A DNA stretch of 64,000 nt, from assembly GCA_933822405.4 (NCBI GenBank), contig CAKOGP040002003.1, positions 174,582 through 238,581 on the forward strand, in the 5' to 3' direction. The notes below the pieces were generated by a model that saw only the letters and a program-made list of their open reading frames with translations, was not told where the DNA came from and ran no database searches. The position numbers and the translations under genes are program-made. This DNA comes from Cylindrotheca closterium (lineage: Eukaryota; Bacillariophyta; Bacillariophyceae; Bacillariales; Bacillariaceae). How positions within the stretch are numbered: position 1 is the stretch's first letter; each line of letters starts with the position of its first letter. This document shows, in pieces, positions 29,790 to 43,200 of this stretch.

Positions 29790-30854
29790 GAAATGTAATG
29801 GCATCGATAATTGTGATGGCATCATTTTGTTGCATCCACAGATGGGCAACGTCGCGCAGGCATCCCATAAAGGCATCTGATTTCCATCTGAGGAGGAACT
29901 TGATCTGGTCAGTGGTTGATGCTCCGGAGGTGTGGAGGAGGACACATGCGCCAACTTGGATAGAGAGGGAAGAATACTGGCTCTTGTCTTGTTTTAGAGC
30001 GAACAGGCAACATTGCGCATGACACGGGTGATTTTGGCATCATGAAGGAAAAGGACTCAGGCGCCATCTTGGTATACTGCGAGGGGGACATTGGTTGTGT
30101 TGATGCTGATCGATCGGTCAAATCGGGAAAGGATGGAATGCATTCGACGGATGTTGCGAATAAAAAGTTTTTCTTCCCCATGGTTACCATTCTTCTGATG
30201 GGAGAAACGCGTTTTCATGCGCCAAACAAGGTCTGGATTCTGAAGGAAGTCGGAAATGGATACTTTACGTTTGAACTTGTCAAAACAGGTAACATCTTCA
30301 ACTCAAATTGCAATGGAAATGCCGTCAAAGGTGGCTTGGTTGCCAATATTTTTGTCAGCGGAAGTTTGGGCATACTCGAGGAGGCCGATACTGTTCCAGT
30401 CTTCACATGTTTTCCAGAGACCGTTGCGGTGGGCTTTGGTGTCAATATTATTGTGTTGTTCAAGGTGTTGTTCCATGTCGAGGGTGTAGGGCTCAAGTTT
30501 ATTGGGGACTTTTTCATGGCGTTCCACTTCAGCAATAGTGGCATGAATATCAGGAGACATTTTGGTATCGCTCCGGTTGTTGTAGCGGGGATCACAACCG
30601 GTAAAGAGGCAGATAAAAGACGCTGCTGCATGGAGGTACTGCTTGGTTGTGGCAGACTTGATGTATTGTCCTTTAAGGGTGCAACCGGTAGCAAGTGCCA
30701 CTGTGTAGAGCGTTCGTGAGGGGAGTCTGGGCCATTCATTAACCCATCCACGTTTTTGGACTCGGCCTTGATCAGGGCCGACCTCATTTAAAGTTTTTTG
30801 CTTGAACGACAAGTTTCCTACGGTGCGCGCGTAGAACCATAAAACTACAATCAC
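29790..30854 (-). pseudogene. DIRS-like tyrosine recombinase, C-terminal part
   Basis: Two frames. The first (30854-30303) has the core-binding part (QYIKSATTKQYLHAAASFI, DPRYNN, HEKVPNKLEPYTLDM) and a damaged box I: DWNSIGLLEYAQ lacks the segment with the catalytic Arg. Downstream, the frame read by hand around 29790-29955 gives VGACVLLHTSGASTTDQIKF and LLRWKSDAFMGCLRDVAHL, the typical end of such recombinases, with Gln where the second catalytic Arg of HxxR should be. It is inactive. Confidence 0.65.
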
Positions 30855-30859
30855 TAAAA

Positions 30860-32319
30860 CTTACCTCAAGTGTAATACACACGTATCCAGGAATTCATGA
30901 AGATATCAAAGGGTTAAGTAAAGCTGAAAACCTAGAAATAGAGCAAATGAACCCTTCCAAATCTAATGGAAAAATCAGAATTAGTTTATCATTGTTTTTT
31001 GCCACCATTTTGCATGCCCAAGCCCAGACACGAGATTTTGCCTAGCAATGATGTTTCACCCCTCTCATTTCGTTTAATAAGTAGTTCCGACAATTTGACA
31101 GCATTTTGGTGGGAATCTTCAGAGCAATTCCTGTCTCCCATGGAAGCAGAATGCGTCCATGTCAAAGTGCACCTTGCAAAACAAGTGCAGTCATGGTGTA
31201 GATCTGCTTTTCTACTGAGCCAGCCATGCATATTATGTGCCCATCACACCTTAAATAGTCTCTGGATAGTGTGTTGGCAGTATGCCGGTATGGTTGCAAC
31301 TCTTATTGACGATTCACGGTTGATTTTCTGGACTTGAAAATACTGTTAAGTGGTCGATAATCTCAGATTCAAATGGAGTCGCTTTGGCGACCTCTTTGGT
31401 GAAAAAGTTTCGCTAAGCCATGTAAAGTATCATCATTTTCAATTCCCAAGTCCAATTGGAACAAGAAGATCCTGTATGATACCATCGCCTCATCCATGCA
31501 AACGTATTTCGCAACTGCAACAATTTGTACTGCAAAGGCAGCAATCTGCATAATATCAACATAGACTCTTGAAAACCTAGTAGCTTCCTTACCATATCAG
31601 ATATCGGCATGAGAAGGGAGGAAGGTTGGTTGTTGATGTTCCCGGTGTTGATGTGGTGAAGTTGGCTGCAAATTTTCCTTCGTGCAGTCAATTGGATGGA
31701 GCCTTTGGTGATCAACACTACCACACATTGAACACATCAGCGAATTCCATGTCCTAGACTTGATAATAGTCGCTGTAACTTTGGGGCTTCCGGGGGTAGA
31801 GCCATTGGGTTGATATTCTCCAAGATGTTGGAGGTGGCTCCAAGATGACGAAATCTCAAACTTCCTCCAATACGCAAAAATGCTCGTAAATTGCGTATTG
31901 CTTTGACTAGGGACTGAAGTCAAGCAGTCCCATCAGCTTCATCTGTGACAATATACCTTGTATCAAGGCACACAGTTCAATAATACCATCATTCTGTTTT
32001 CACAATTCGATAGTAACAATATGACAGAGGGTGCAGATGGGTGCAGATTGCTTCAATAGTGGAGAGTAAGGTATTTGGAATTTGATTTGGTCTGGATGAC
32101 AAGTTGGTGTCAATTTTTTAGTTTGAAATGGGAAAATGAGCGATCTGGGGGCGTAACTAACCCTTTCAAATACTCTGCATGTTGTAGAATGCATTACCTT
32201 GCTAATGGAAGTAATTTCTGCAACTTCGGGACATCAAGAAATGATCTATGGGGTGGGAGTGGGGTCAATCCAATGAATACGGAAATTTCGTCGAAACATG
32301 ACTCGGTCGAAAAAGAAAA
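30860..32319. other. unexplained ~1.5 kb inside the recombinase region
   Basis: In related elements the RNase H/linker region runs directly into the recombinase core. Here ~1.5 kb without homology to either separates them. Short minus-strand frames (31923-31597, 31724-31413) show no recognised domain. It may be a nested insertion; no clear terminal repeats were found. Confidence 0.4.
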
Positions 32320-34954
32320 TTAAATCGCGTGGCTCAAGAACATCACCTGAGAACCCAATTGTTTGAACCAAGCTTCCACGATATTAAGGTAATAGGTGTG
32401 TAAAATTGTATTGTCTAATTCCATCATTAAGCTATTCAACGGATGTGATTTGTGTTCAATTTTGGGGACTCGGATCTGATCAGAACCGTCTGACCCCCGA
32501 TGGGTTAAGTAGTTGTCGCCCAGGTTCATATCATAGCAAAACTTGAGGAAATGGAGTCGGCGGAGACGAAGTGTCCCAGATTTGCGGGGATTGTCGGTGG
32601 TGCCTGCTTTGGATTGGAGAATAGACAGGAGCGCAGGACGGAGCAAACTTGGCTGGAAATATTTGTAGTTTCTCATCCAAGGTAAAGTGCAAAATGTCTG
32701 CAAAGGTAATTGATGGTGAGAGAGTTTCATGTTTGGGTGTGAAATAAAATCAGCAGCAAAGTTGTCATCACCAGGGATATGATCAGAAAGAGCAGTCAAA
32801 GGGGAGCGTTTGAGTAGCTGACCGTGCAAGTTGACCAAAAGGTGTGCAAAAGGGCTGTCATTCATCCATTTCTCAGTGGGAGTGCTGTCAGTGCGGTTAA
32901 GCAGAACTGGGAAGTGGGGAAATCCGTTGGGGAATTTGTGGGTCAGGCCTGGATGGGCATGGGAAGTTCCTTCAAGGCGGACAACCGTGGCAACTTCCTG
33001 TAGAAAAGCTACCAAGAACTCAAGGCTGTTGATGTGGACATATTTGGGGTTGCTGGCTTTCAATTTTATACCAGTAACAATATCTGGGCTCCAAACTATG
33101 CGTAACCAAAAGAGGAGCGCCTCCTCCAAGAAAGCTAGCATATCCGTACGACGTGAAGTGGGGGTCTTGGGGGATCATCTGGGGAATGTAAATTTCCCAA
33201 GTCACTGTTTCGAGGCTGTGCTTGATGGCTCGAAGTTAGCTGAGCACAGGTTCGTCAAGGCGGAATCGCTTGTTGGTATTCCTTAGGAGAGTAGCTGCTT
33301 CCTTTCCAATAAGGGAAGCAAGGTGGTAGCGGAGGGATGGAGGTAGTTGGTCGGAGATGATTTGGACTTTGTCGTTGCGTTTCATGTAATGTTTGATGGA
33401 GAAATTGACTCAGGACACGTTGCAAGTTGAAGTAGGAACAACGCATCCATCGACAGACTGTGGTTGCAGTGGAAATGTGCCCTAGAAGAATTGCGATATC
33501 TCAAAGGGACAGAGACGGATTTGCCAGTGTTTCTGAAATGAGTTTGAGGAGGCGGTCCCGTTTGATGGAAGGTAAACGCACTGTCATTTGTCTTGAGTTG
33601 AGTAACCATCCAACGGTTTTGCGTTTGTGGGAGAAAGGGTTTGCGAATTTTTCCCAAGAGATGCAGTTGCGGATCCCATTGGATGGGTTGGGGAATCCTA
33701 ACAGGATGTACAGGGCAAGGATGCTGGCAGAAATTTTTTGGTGCAAGAATAGGGCCACGTCAGCGTAGACACAATCGTCAACATGGTGGTAAAAGGTTGG
33801 GGACTTGCGGGATCTGTCTGCGTTTAAGACCCCTGGATTCTTAGAGTCGGATTTGGCAGGAGTGAAAGCGGCAATGTTGGATGGTGTTGGACGGGGAGCA
33901 AGGGATAGCTTTGGGAGGTATTTTGCAACTCGTGGGATGGTGGTGACGGCAGCATACCAAAGGGAATGGGCGAGTTGCTGGCCGACCATGGCGACGACTT
34001 CCCACTGGGCTGGCCTGGTGTTATCACCAAATGAGAGACCCGTACAGAAGAAACGGAATCCAAATAGCATGAACATGTGCATGTCAACAACATTAGGGTT
34101 CCATTTGACATGGCGGAAGGCGCCAGAGACATCATTGTCGCAAATGTAGATTTCCTCTTTGGGGTAGGTGATGCAAAGGTTGTAGATCCAGATCAAGAAG
34201 TTGGGAAATGATCTTGGGAAGCAGGTTTCGGGTCCGGTCGCTTTGGATGTGAAATCGTTAGCTGCTATGGCTGTCAGAGAAGGATGGTGGGTTGCATCAA
34301 AGATGATACGGGGTTTTCGATATTCGTGACATGCATCAACCAACCCGAGTGGAGTAGTGTGAGCGTCTTGGATGTATGGAAGGAGGGCTGGGTTGGCTGC
34401 CAGAAGGTAGTTGCGAAGAACGTCTTTTACGACTGCGCTTTGTGTTTTGCTAACATCGTCGTAAACCGTCTTGTGATTACCATAAGCAATGAAGGTGCGG
34501 AGGTTCTCGTCGGTCGATTCCGCGTTGACATAATTGGGTGCGCCGTTGAGGAAGATGCGTTTGAGCTAGGTGATGAGGAGGGGGTCAACTTTGGCTTTAC
34601 GGAGGATGGGTTCGAGGGTTGGCCAGTTGCGATGGGCACCGGTGTGTGGATGTTGCCAACAAATCGGACGGCGGTTGGGATGCTGAGGTCATAGTGGAGT
34701 AAGCATGCGGTAAACATGCGGCTCCATCGGTGCATGGCAACTTCGGGGGTCAGATGTGGTGGTATTGGTTGTTGGAGGGGGCGGAAGTCCACAAAGCGGT
34801 GTTTGTTGATGAGAAGGGAGAGGAGATGGATGGATGGGCACACGTGGAAGAGGGTTGCAAGGTCGGTCTGGTTCAGGTAGCAGCTCTTCAGCAAAAACAT
34901 CCAGGTATGTTCAAACTTGTGCTCTGTGCTGAACCACCTGTCGACGCTGTCCAT
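32320..34954 (-). pseudogene. DIRS-like reverse transcriptase / RNase H
   Basis: The RT frame (34343-33501) has IYICDNDVSGAFRHVKW (motif A, catalytic Asp), LSFGDNTRPAQWE and YHHVDDCVYAD (motif C, VDD). A frameshift follows in the thumb region (KTVGWLLNSRQMTV, then 33657-33382). RNase H (33141-32320 and a piece at 33205) has SYGYASFLGGGA, NSLEFLVAFLQ, LLNRTDSTPTEKWM and GDDNFAADFISHP, matching the D-E-D-D pattern with Tyr for the first Asp. An upstream N-terminal part (34954-34427) has PTAVRFVGNIHT. Several frameshifts make it non-functional. Confidence 0.65.
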
Positions 34955-35390
34955 ACCATGCGGAGAATTGACATCAAGAAAGACCGGGGATGGGAGTTTT
35001 GTGGTTGCACAGGCCTCTCAGTCGCGCTTGGTCATAGATGGGGTAGACGAACAACCTTGGACGGAGACATTGAGGAGCTCTCCAAATTTTTCTTGCTCTG
35101 CGTCAGTGAATTGGTAGTACTGGGAATCAGGAGGTTGGTTGGATCGGCGGGTTGCTGAAGGCGCTGCGGAAAGTTTGCTTGTTGTAGGAGTGGAGATGGA
35201 AGTTTGGGGCAGTTTAGGGTGGGTCAACAGTTGTGGCTGGGTGGGTTGGTAAACTAGGCTGCCGGGGTTGGGGATGATAAATGTAGCGCACTCAGGGACT
35301 TGGATGCGTTGTGGAGGGAATGCACAGAAAGGAAATGGAAAGTAAGTCACTGACGGGTTGAATGGTATTTAGGTAATTGAGTTGGTGGAA

Positions 35391-37237
35391 CTAACCATGA
35401 GGCTTTGGGGCCGAACGGGTGACCCCAGGGGCTTTTTCAATAATTTTTTCAAACGCTTGTGTGTCAGCAGATCCCATGGTTGCCGCAAACTGTTTGGTGT
35501 AGTGGATATTGTGGCATCGAGGGCGGTTGCAGTGGTAATTTAGCAAATGAGAAATGGGAACAGAAGGCTGCCTGTTTCCCAGTGATGGGGTGTTTAAATT
35601 TGAAGGGGGCAATTGGAAGTCGGCCTGGGCCGTCATACGTCAAATATCCGGGATGAGATCCTTGAGGTAGGTGTTTTGCGCGTTTGGTTGGGTCGGGCCG
35701 TTCACGGGAATTGGGGCTCTCACGTTTGGGAGCGGGGGTTGGTTTACCATTGAGAATAGCATGCAGGTCGGGGCAGGTGCCGTACGGGCCAAGGTTGCCC
35801 ATGCTGATTGAGAGATTGATGTGGCTGATGGCTTGTGTGACTCGATTGAAGGCGTTCACAAAAGTGTCTGCCATGATCGGTTGGCCATTGCAAAGTTTAC
35901 TCTGGGTCGATTTGTTTTTTGCGGCTCCCACAACAATCTGTAAGATCTGGTTCATTTCAAGGAGGATACACAATGGTAGGTGTGGGACTGCGGCATTATA
36001 ACGGATCCAATCTTTGGCAGCAGGTGTATGGAGGGAGTTCATGAAATCCTCCAAGATTGTGACAATTAACGGTGGGTCATCGAAGGTAAAGTCTTTGACA
36101 CAATATTTGACAAAGGCAAAGAAATTTGCTAACATCTTGATCAGATCTTCGACAGAACCGACGTCGCCATGAACAAAGATATCTGTCTTTTTTGGGGCTT
36201 GCTTGGACTTGTCTTCTTCCATGGCTTCCTGGTGGATTATGTCGCGACCTTCCAAGAGGAAAGTGGTGTACCTGACGTCATTTTTGTTCTGAGGGAGCCA
36301 AGCGAGGAGGCTTAGAAGTGAGGTTGCTCTGTGGGGGTGCATGGTGAGGGGTCGAACTTTAAAGCCGCATGTTTTGAGGGCAGTGACTGTAGCGTGTTGG
36401 AAGAGGGCAATATCGAAGTCGACATTGCGGTCGTAGTTGTTCCGGGTGGTGAGGGTATCAGTGATTTGGGCAAAAGTATCATGGAGGTGGGGCGGAGGGC
36501 CTCTTTGATCAAACCAATTTCCAAGAATGTGGCAAAGTTGTCAGTGAGTACGGATGGGTGCAATTCATTGACAGTGGAGCTGTTGAGCTGGATGACTGGT
36601 TTGACTCGGCCAAAAATCAAGCTGAAAGAATCTTTGGCGCTGGCCTAAGTGCGGGCGAGATCTTTTTCCTTGGTGCTGGCATTGGCGCCTTTGAGAGCGT
36701 TGGCCCTGATCTGGGCAAAAAGTTCTCTATCGAATGGGGCCCTGGCTGGAAGGGCGGCTGCTGGATTTTCGTGGGTAGTGACATGAGTTGTAGATGCTAA
36801 AGTAAAGAGGGCCAAGTGCCGTTTGAATTCCTCAAAGAGGGCTTTGTAGGTGGTTACCTCAGCTGCAAATACACTGACGGTGGATGTAGAATATGTCAGA
36901 TGCGTAGCTAGTTTGCTGTCTGGAAATCGATCGGTAGGGATGGTGTCGGCGCTGAATATGTGAGCGTGGGAATGGATACTCTGGGACTCATTGTGATCGT
37001 GAAGGTACTTCATTGCCTCGTACCAGAACGGAATTGGGGGTGGAATGAGTCCAAATTGGCTGGTGGGGCGGTGGATAGCTCAAGGCTGGGTGGGATGTTG
37101 GCACCAGGATAGATAGGGAAGAACTTTTTGACTTCGGTGAACACTCCGTCCCCACTGGGCCAGTGCTTCTTTGCCTTATTTTCATTGCCCTGTTGATGCC
37201 TCAAATATGAGAAGAGGAGATTGATTCTGTCGGACAC
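35391..37237 (-). pseudogene. DIRS-like ORF1 (Gag-like)
   Basis: Four successive frames (37237, 37013, 36620 and 36342 downward) form one disrupted ORF. The last part has a helical region, a basic linker (RESPNSRERPDPTKRAKHLP) and, after another frameshift near 35540, a Cys/His segment (FCSHF...YHCNRPRCHNIHY) that may bind nucleic acid, ending at 35391. Function as Gag is inferred from position before the RT. Confidence 0.5.
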
Positions 37238-37441
37238 TTTTCAAACGAACAACTTCGGGTCGTATTAATAACATCAGAAACGCACATTTAACGTTTTCGT
37301 TTGACGGGAATAAAAGAAGATACAAAAAACACCGCAGTATATAGGGAGTGCATCTGTCAGAAGGAGTTTGCACACTCACTCATCATCATCATCAAGAAGA
37401 AGAATAGAAGAGACGGACCTTCTTCGGCATAATCGCAAGTA

Positions 37442-38709
37442 ATGGAGGGCAATGAAAAAGACTTGGTCGAGGAACTCCGCGAAAAGTTTCGGGTCCATTT
37501 TGAACAACGAAACTACCAAAAGGCAAAGGAAATTGCCGAGAGATTGTTGGAGACGATTCTATTGACGTGGCGGACACACTCAACCAGCTTGGAGGTGTTC
37601 TGGCGTGGGACAGAAATCGCGATGAAGCCTTGGAGAAATTCAACAGAGGACTCGCGATTCGTTTGAAGAAACTGGGAAAACATGGTGATACGGCGCAAAG
37701 CTACATGAACATTGGTCAAATCTTCCACGAACAACAAAAGGACGAAGAGGCAGAAGAAATGTTCCAGAAAGCTATGGAAATCAAGCGCGAAATTCTTCCA
37801 CATAATCATCCTGAAGTGATGGGACTTTACGTGCATCTAGTGCACTCGTTGAAAAAGCAATGCAAGTATTCAGAAGCACAGAAAATGCAGAGACTCCAAC
37901 TTGCGACACTACTAGAATTGCATGGGGAAGACCATTACGACGTTGTGAACGCATATAATGGGATTGCGTCTCTGCTGGTGTGTCAAAATATGTTGGACGA
38001 CGCTCTTCAAATGGTTGATAGAGGCATCGACATTTGCAATCGATTGGAACGGCTTGGAGACCGCACCATTGATGTGATGGGGGGGACACTCCGCCACAAA
38101 GCAGATATACTTTACGAACAGGGAAACATGGAAGCTGCCGCGGACATTCTCAACAAAGTAATAATGATGATGCAAATCGATACAGCGGATGCAATGCACC
38201 CAGCAATAGCCGAGATGTGTGAAGATCTGGCACTTAAATATTACAAACATGGCATTGTGGAAGGTGCCATCAACGCTTACGAGAAAGCAATCAAAATTCG
38301 ACGAAAGGAGTTTGGCAATGATCATCCCCACACGAAAAAGCTTAAGCTTGCCCTTAAGGCGTTAGCGTGCGAATCGGATGTTAGAAAACTGAACGAACTG
38401 GGATTGGAAATGAAAGCAAAAGGCGATTCGGAAAGGGCGATACAGCTGTTTCAAGAGGCGCTTGGTATTGACAAGAGTAATATTTACGCAATTGGTGATA
38501 CGAATGCCTCATTTTTAGTAAGAGCAGCAGTCTACGAGAATATTTCTAGCGTCAAAGTTGACCAGGGATTGCTGGAAGATGCCATTGCCGCAAGTGCAGA
38601 AGCACTGAAGATTCGTCGCAGAACGCTTGGGGACGATCATTGTGACACAAAGCGACAAATGGAAACTCATCGATCTTTGCTGAGACGGCTCTTGGAGAAT
38701 CGGGGCTAA
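37442..38709 (+). CDS. tetratricopeptide-repeat protein (frameshift near its start)
   Basis: The main body codes for about 9 TPR-type helical hairpins of the kinesin-light-chain/TPR_12 style, for example DEAEEMFQKAMEIKREILP, GAINAYEKAIKIRRKEFG and DAIAASAEALKIRRRTLG (~42-residue period). A Met start exists at 37442 (MEGNEKDLVEELREKF), but that frame ends in the other frame after KEIAERLLE; the main frame is open from 37504 without an ATG. Comparison with the paralogue at 45887 shows that both parts belong together, so one frameshift near 37548 separates them. It is either a young pseudogene or an assembly error. TPR proteins act as protein-protein scaffolds; the partner is unknown. There is no membrane helix. 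Confidence 0.6.
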
Positions 38710-38879
38710 GTGAGGTAGCAGATTGTGGCAATCGTCTCTCTGAATTGTTTGGTCGAATACACGGAACGCTGATTGACTATCGAGCCTGGAGTTGCATTTT
38801 GCGCAGGAATTTACTCGGAAGCTGCCATGGGGACATTCGACAAATTGCAAATGATAAAAATAAAAACGTTGGGTGCAAC

Positions 38880-39550
38880 AGTAGAGACCTAGGTATGAAC
38901 CACTTGCGCTAAAATCCTTCCGACGTGACATGGTGGAAGACGCAATCGAGGTGCACGGGAAAGCTATCAACGCTCGAGAAAAGAGCTTCGCAATGATCAT
39001 CCAAAGATAAATGATGTCATTAAGTGTTCAAGCGCGTTGCTGCCAGTGCTTCAGTACTCAAGATTCGTCGAAGAACGAAGGGCGACGAAGATGCTGACAC
39101 GAAACTACGCATGACAAGCAACGCATCGATCTTTGCTGATGCTTCTCGTGGAGAGTCGGAGCTAAATGTGTCAGGTGCTTATCGTAGAGGCGTCTCTATC
39201 CAAACAAGACACTGGATTGTGTTGTCGAACGAAAGGGACGGCGAAGCATCGAGTCTAGAATTGCACCGGCACGCAAGGCCGACTGAACGAACAGGGATTG
39301 GCAATGGCGATTTGGAAAAGGCGACACAACTTTACCAAGAGGCGCTGGAGTTGTACTTGAGAACCTCTTGTTATCTCTGTACCACTATGGCAGATGTGCT
39401 GGATAATAATTGCGGATGCCAGAGTCGACATGGGGTTGTTGGAAGACGCTGTTGTTGTTGGAAGTGCAGAGGCACAAAGGATTCGGTGAAGAATGCACGG
39501 TGGCGATGATGCTGATCTTTGCTAAACTTCTCTTGGAGAGTCGGAGCTAT
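38880..39550 (+). pseudogene. TPR gene fragment
   Basis: Pieces of a third TPR copy in several frames: DMVEDAIEVHGKAINAREKS (~38927), SASVLKIRRRTKGDEDADTK (~39045), then LEKATQLYQEALELY (~39315). The sequence 39045-39420 is closely similar to 47097-47440 behind the other TPR pseudogene. No full frame remains. Confidence 0.6.
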
Positions 39551-40242
39551 AAGTGAGTGTGCCAAATAAGGGAAGACAGTTTTGCAAACGCAATGTTTTG
39601 TGCTCAGGAGGAGGACATCTTGTGCTCATGTAAAAAAGTGCGCGAGTGCATGGAGGCGTTGAAACATCGTTTGGGCCAACCTTTGAACTGTGTTGTGACG
39701 CCGCTAGGCGTTATTTGTATATAGACAATAGTACTTTTTCCCTCCAAGTTCTGGATTCAATACCGATAAATGATGAGGAATAACCAAAGCATTCTCTTTG
39801 TTGTCGATGAAACGGTTCTCATCTTTTGGACACAAGATAGCGAGAGTGCCAACCTACCCGTCCATATGTACAGTATAGCACCAGGGACATGCCGAAAAAT
39901 TCGGAAAAAGATTTTTTGGGTCAAAAATGGCACTCCTTCCTGCAGGAGATAAACGAGCCACTGTCCTTCCGTCAGTGCGACAAAGTTAGAAAAGGCCTAA
40001 AAATCTGTAAATGATCGTGGAACTTCCAAATTCTCTGTAGCTAATCGTGGAGCTTCCAAATTCTCTGTAGAGAATCATCTCCAAAAAATTATGACCGCAC
40101 GTCGGCCTTCAAACTTCTGTTCAGGAATTTTTGGTACGTGGTACAGTTCACCATATAATCACCGGTCAAAAAACGTTCTCAAAAAATAGATATTCACTCC
40201 TTTTCCAGTTTACCATGCTGTACTGTATCGTCAAAGCCAAAA

Positions 40243-43200
40243 ATGAGTACCACTGAGGAGAAAGGCAGCGACAACCAGCGCCGTCGCAAAGACCGAGACC
40301 GCCAAGAGGAAGATGCCAAGGCCAAGGAAAGAGGACGCAGAAACAAAAAAAAGGAACCATCTACAGCATCTGGTGGTCAATCTGAAAAAGAAGGAGATGT
40401 CGACAAGCCTAGAAGCCGGAGAGGCGAACGTCGCACTCAAGAGGAGCGGGAAGCCAAAACCAAGGCAAGCAGTGGAAGAGTCTCTTCCTCCTCCTCTCGA
40501 CCAGGGGTTTCGCATGAGAAGAACAACTCTTCCGGTAGGACTCGCAAAAAGACTTCCGAAGCATTGACTTCTTCCTCTGGTAATGGTCAAGCAAGTATTG
40601 TTAGTCCACAAACACGCTCATCTCGTCGTAGTGGTCGCGGAAGAGGCAATGACAAGAAAGGGTATCGGAACAAAGGATCTTCTACTCCTGGAGCACAAGC
40701 TGAGAGTATTGCTAGTCCACTTTTTAGTAGCAGCAGAAAAGGAGATGGCAAGAAAGGTTATCGCAACCAAGGATCTTCTACTCCTGGAGTACAGGCTGAG
40801 CAAAGTGATCATGACCGAGCAAGTCGCAAAGAATCGCGACACAAACGTAACACCCGTGGAGTCGATATGGATGTTACAATTGCACCGAATGATGATGAAG
40901 CTTGTGCTGTACATGCCAGTATTGTGGGGGAGGAAGCGGATGTTGTTGTTCAAGGTCAGACAGACGAGGACATCCGCAAAATGGTCGAAGCAGAAGCAAA
41001 AAGACTCCGAGAGGAAGAACGTCAACAAGAAGAAAGACTTCGAGACGAAGAACGACGAGAGGAAAAGAAGCGCGAAGAACTGCTACAGGCGGAGAAAAAA
41101 CGCAAGAAGAAGCGCAATGTGGTGATTCTTGTGGTTGTTATAGTTCTTATTTGCGGTGGGGTAGGAGCGTACTTTGGGACTCAAAGTAGTTCCAGTGGCA
41201 AATCCATTGACGGAGGTGACGCTGTTGCTTTGGATGACGGAAACAATCAGAATCCTGCTGATGATACTACATCCGATTCTCCTTCAAGCGATCCAACCAT
41301 TGCTGCCACCAGCCCTCCATCACAAGCGGTCTTCAAGTATCCTCCACCTGACCTCGAAGATTGTCAACGGCTAATTGACAGGGACCCTCCATTGGATGAG
41401 GACGGCACCTTGGAGAATCGTGAGTTCGAGGTAGAGTTTGATCTCGGATTGTCTAGTGCTGAAACCGGCATTTCTACTGTATTAGCAGAAGTCGAACGGA
41501 AGATCGCCGATTGGTTGCTCCCATCACTTGTGGGGTGCGATGATCTTCAGCGCAGAAAGCTGGATGGTCAAACACCCGCTTCGAAAGGTATCCGAGGTGA
41601 TACAGTGCGCCGGTTGCAAACGACTTCCGAGGATCCACTCCGCTACATGATCGCTGATGTGTTGGACATCCGTGCTGTTGACCAAGAAGAGGAGTGTTCT
41701 TTTGCGTCTGACATTCCAAACTGCAGCTTTGTGAAAGTCAAGATGAATCTGCTGCTTCGTGGAGATGAACGAAATTTGTATGTGGCGACCCTGCTGTCTG
41801 ACTTCTTCCCAGAAGGACAAGATCTTAAAGGTGTGATTGGCTTATCCGATGACATTGCCATCTTTGCCACAAGGCGTATCCGTGCGACTGGTCCTACCAA
41901 GCCTCCCAGTGCAATGCCTTCTCGGGAGCCAAGTGTTTCTCCATCGGATTTTCCAACAAAGGAGCCAACGATCCCCCCGATACCTGCATCGGCAAATCCA
42001 AGTGCATTGGTTCCTGAACCCACCAAGGAACCTTCTGAATCTCCCAGCAAGACGCCTTCTGCAACGCCATCAAGTGCTCCGACTCCAACTCCACCGCCAA
42101 CCTTCGCCCCAGTTCCGGGAGCAACACCGAGTCCTACACAGACACCCTCTGCAACTCCTTCGTCTATGCCATCAGCTGCTCCTTTCATTGGGAGCACACC
42201 GTCGCCATCCAAAGCACCGTCGACGCCGGAGCCTACGTCCCCTCCCATTGTATCGCCATCGACTGATCCATCACTCGAGCCCTCTTTATCACCAAGTGGC
42301 GAACCGTCTCGGTTGCCCTCGGCTCAACCTTCCATCCAACCTTCAATGGAGCCATCTTTATCGCCTTCTACACATCAGCCATCTTTGTCACCAACAATAC
42401 CATGTTTTCAATCCAACACTGAGCTTTCGGATGCTGTTTCAAATTGGTTTCAAAGCAAAGCAACAGTGGAGGCCCAATACGGACTGATGGGAGACTGGTG
42501 TTTCACTGCCGGTGTAACAAGCATGCAAAACCTCTTCTTAGAAAAAGGCGCATTCAACGAGGATGTGTCGAATTGGGATGTTTCTTCCGTTACTGACATG
42601 AGTCGAATGTTCAACGGAGCAAATGCGTTCAATGGCGACTTGTCATCATGGGATGTTTCTTCCGTTACTGACATGGAGGCAATGTTCGCAAACAATCCAT
42701 CATTCAACCTAGACGTGTCGTCATGGGACGTTTCTTCTGTTACGAATATGGAGAGCATGTTCCACAATTCGCGATCATTCAATCAAGACTTGTCGTCGTG
42801 GGACGTTTCTTCCGTGACCAATATGAGGTTGATGTTCTTTCTGGCATCGTCGTTCAATGGCGACTTGTCGTCATGGGACGTTTCTTCTGCTACGACTATG
42901 GAGAGCATGTTCCGCAATTCGCGATCATTCAATCAAGACTTGTCGTCGTGGGACGTTTCTTCCGTGACCAATATGAGGTACATGTTCTTTCAGGCATCAT
43001 CGTTCAATGGAGACGTGTCGTCCTGGGATGTATCTTCCGTTACTGATATGGCCTTAATGTTCAACGGAGCAAGTGCGTTCAATGGAGACGTGTCATCCTG
43101 GGATGTTTCGTCAGTTATTGACATGAACGCATTGTTTGCAAATATTCCATTATTCAACCAAGACTTGTCGTCCTGGGACCTTTCTTCTGCCACCAATTTG

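Larger units (their letters stand above)
29790..37237 (-). mobile_element. decayed DIRS-like tyrosine-recombinase retrotransposon
   Basis: The minus-strand order is Gag-like ORF (37237-35391), reverse transcriptase and RNase H (34954-32320), then tyrosine recombinase (to ~29790). RT, RNase H and YR in that order without an integrase is the DIRS arrangement. Every ORF has frameshifts or missing residues. The terminal repeats were not identified. The element fills the gap between VWD copy B and the TPR gene at 37442, whose start is only ~200 bp from its right end. Confidence 0.65.

Noticed and set aside
29403..29954. 183-codon minus-strand ORF
   Set aside because: The real signal in this area is the recombinase end in another frame (LLRWKSDAFMGCLRDVAHL); this frame is a shadow.
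37567..37569. Start codon of the TPR gene at 37567
   Set aside because: The codon is GTG; a eukaryotic gene is unlikely to start there. An upstream ATG in another frame plus one frameshift fits better.
39040..39509. 161-codon frame as an independent gene
   Set aside because: It matches fragments of TPR copies in shifting frames; a relic.
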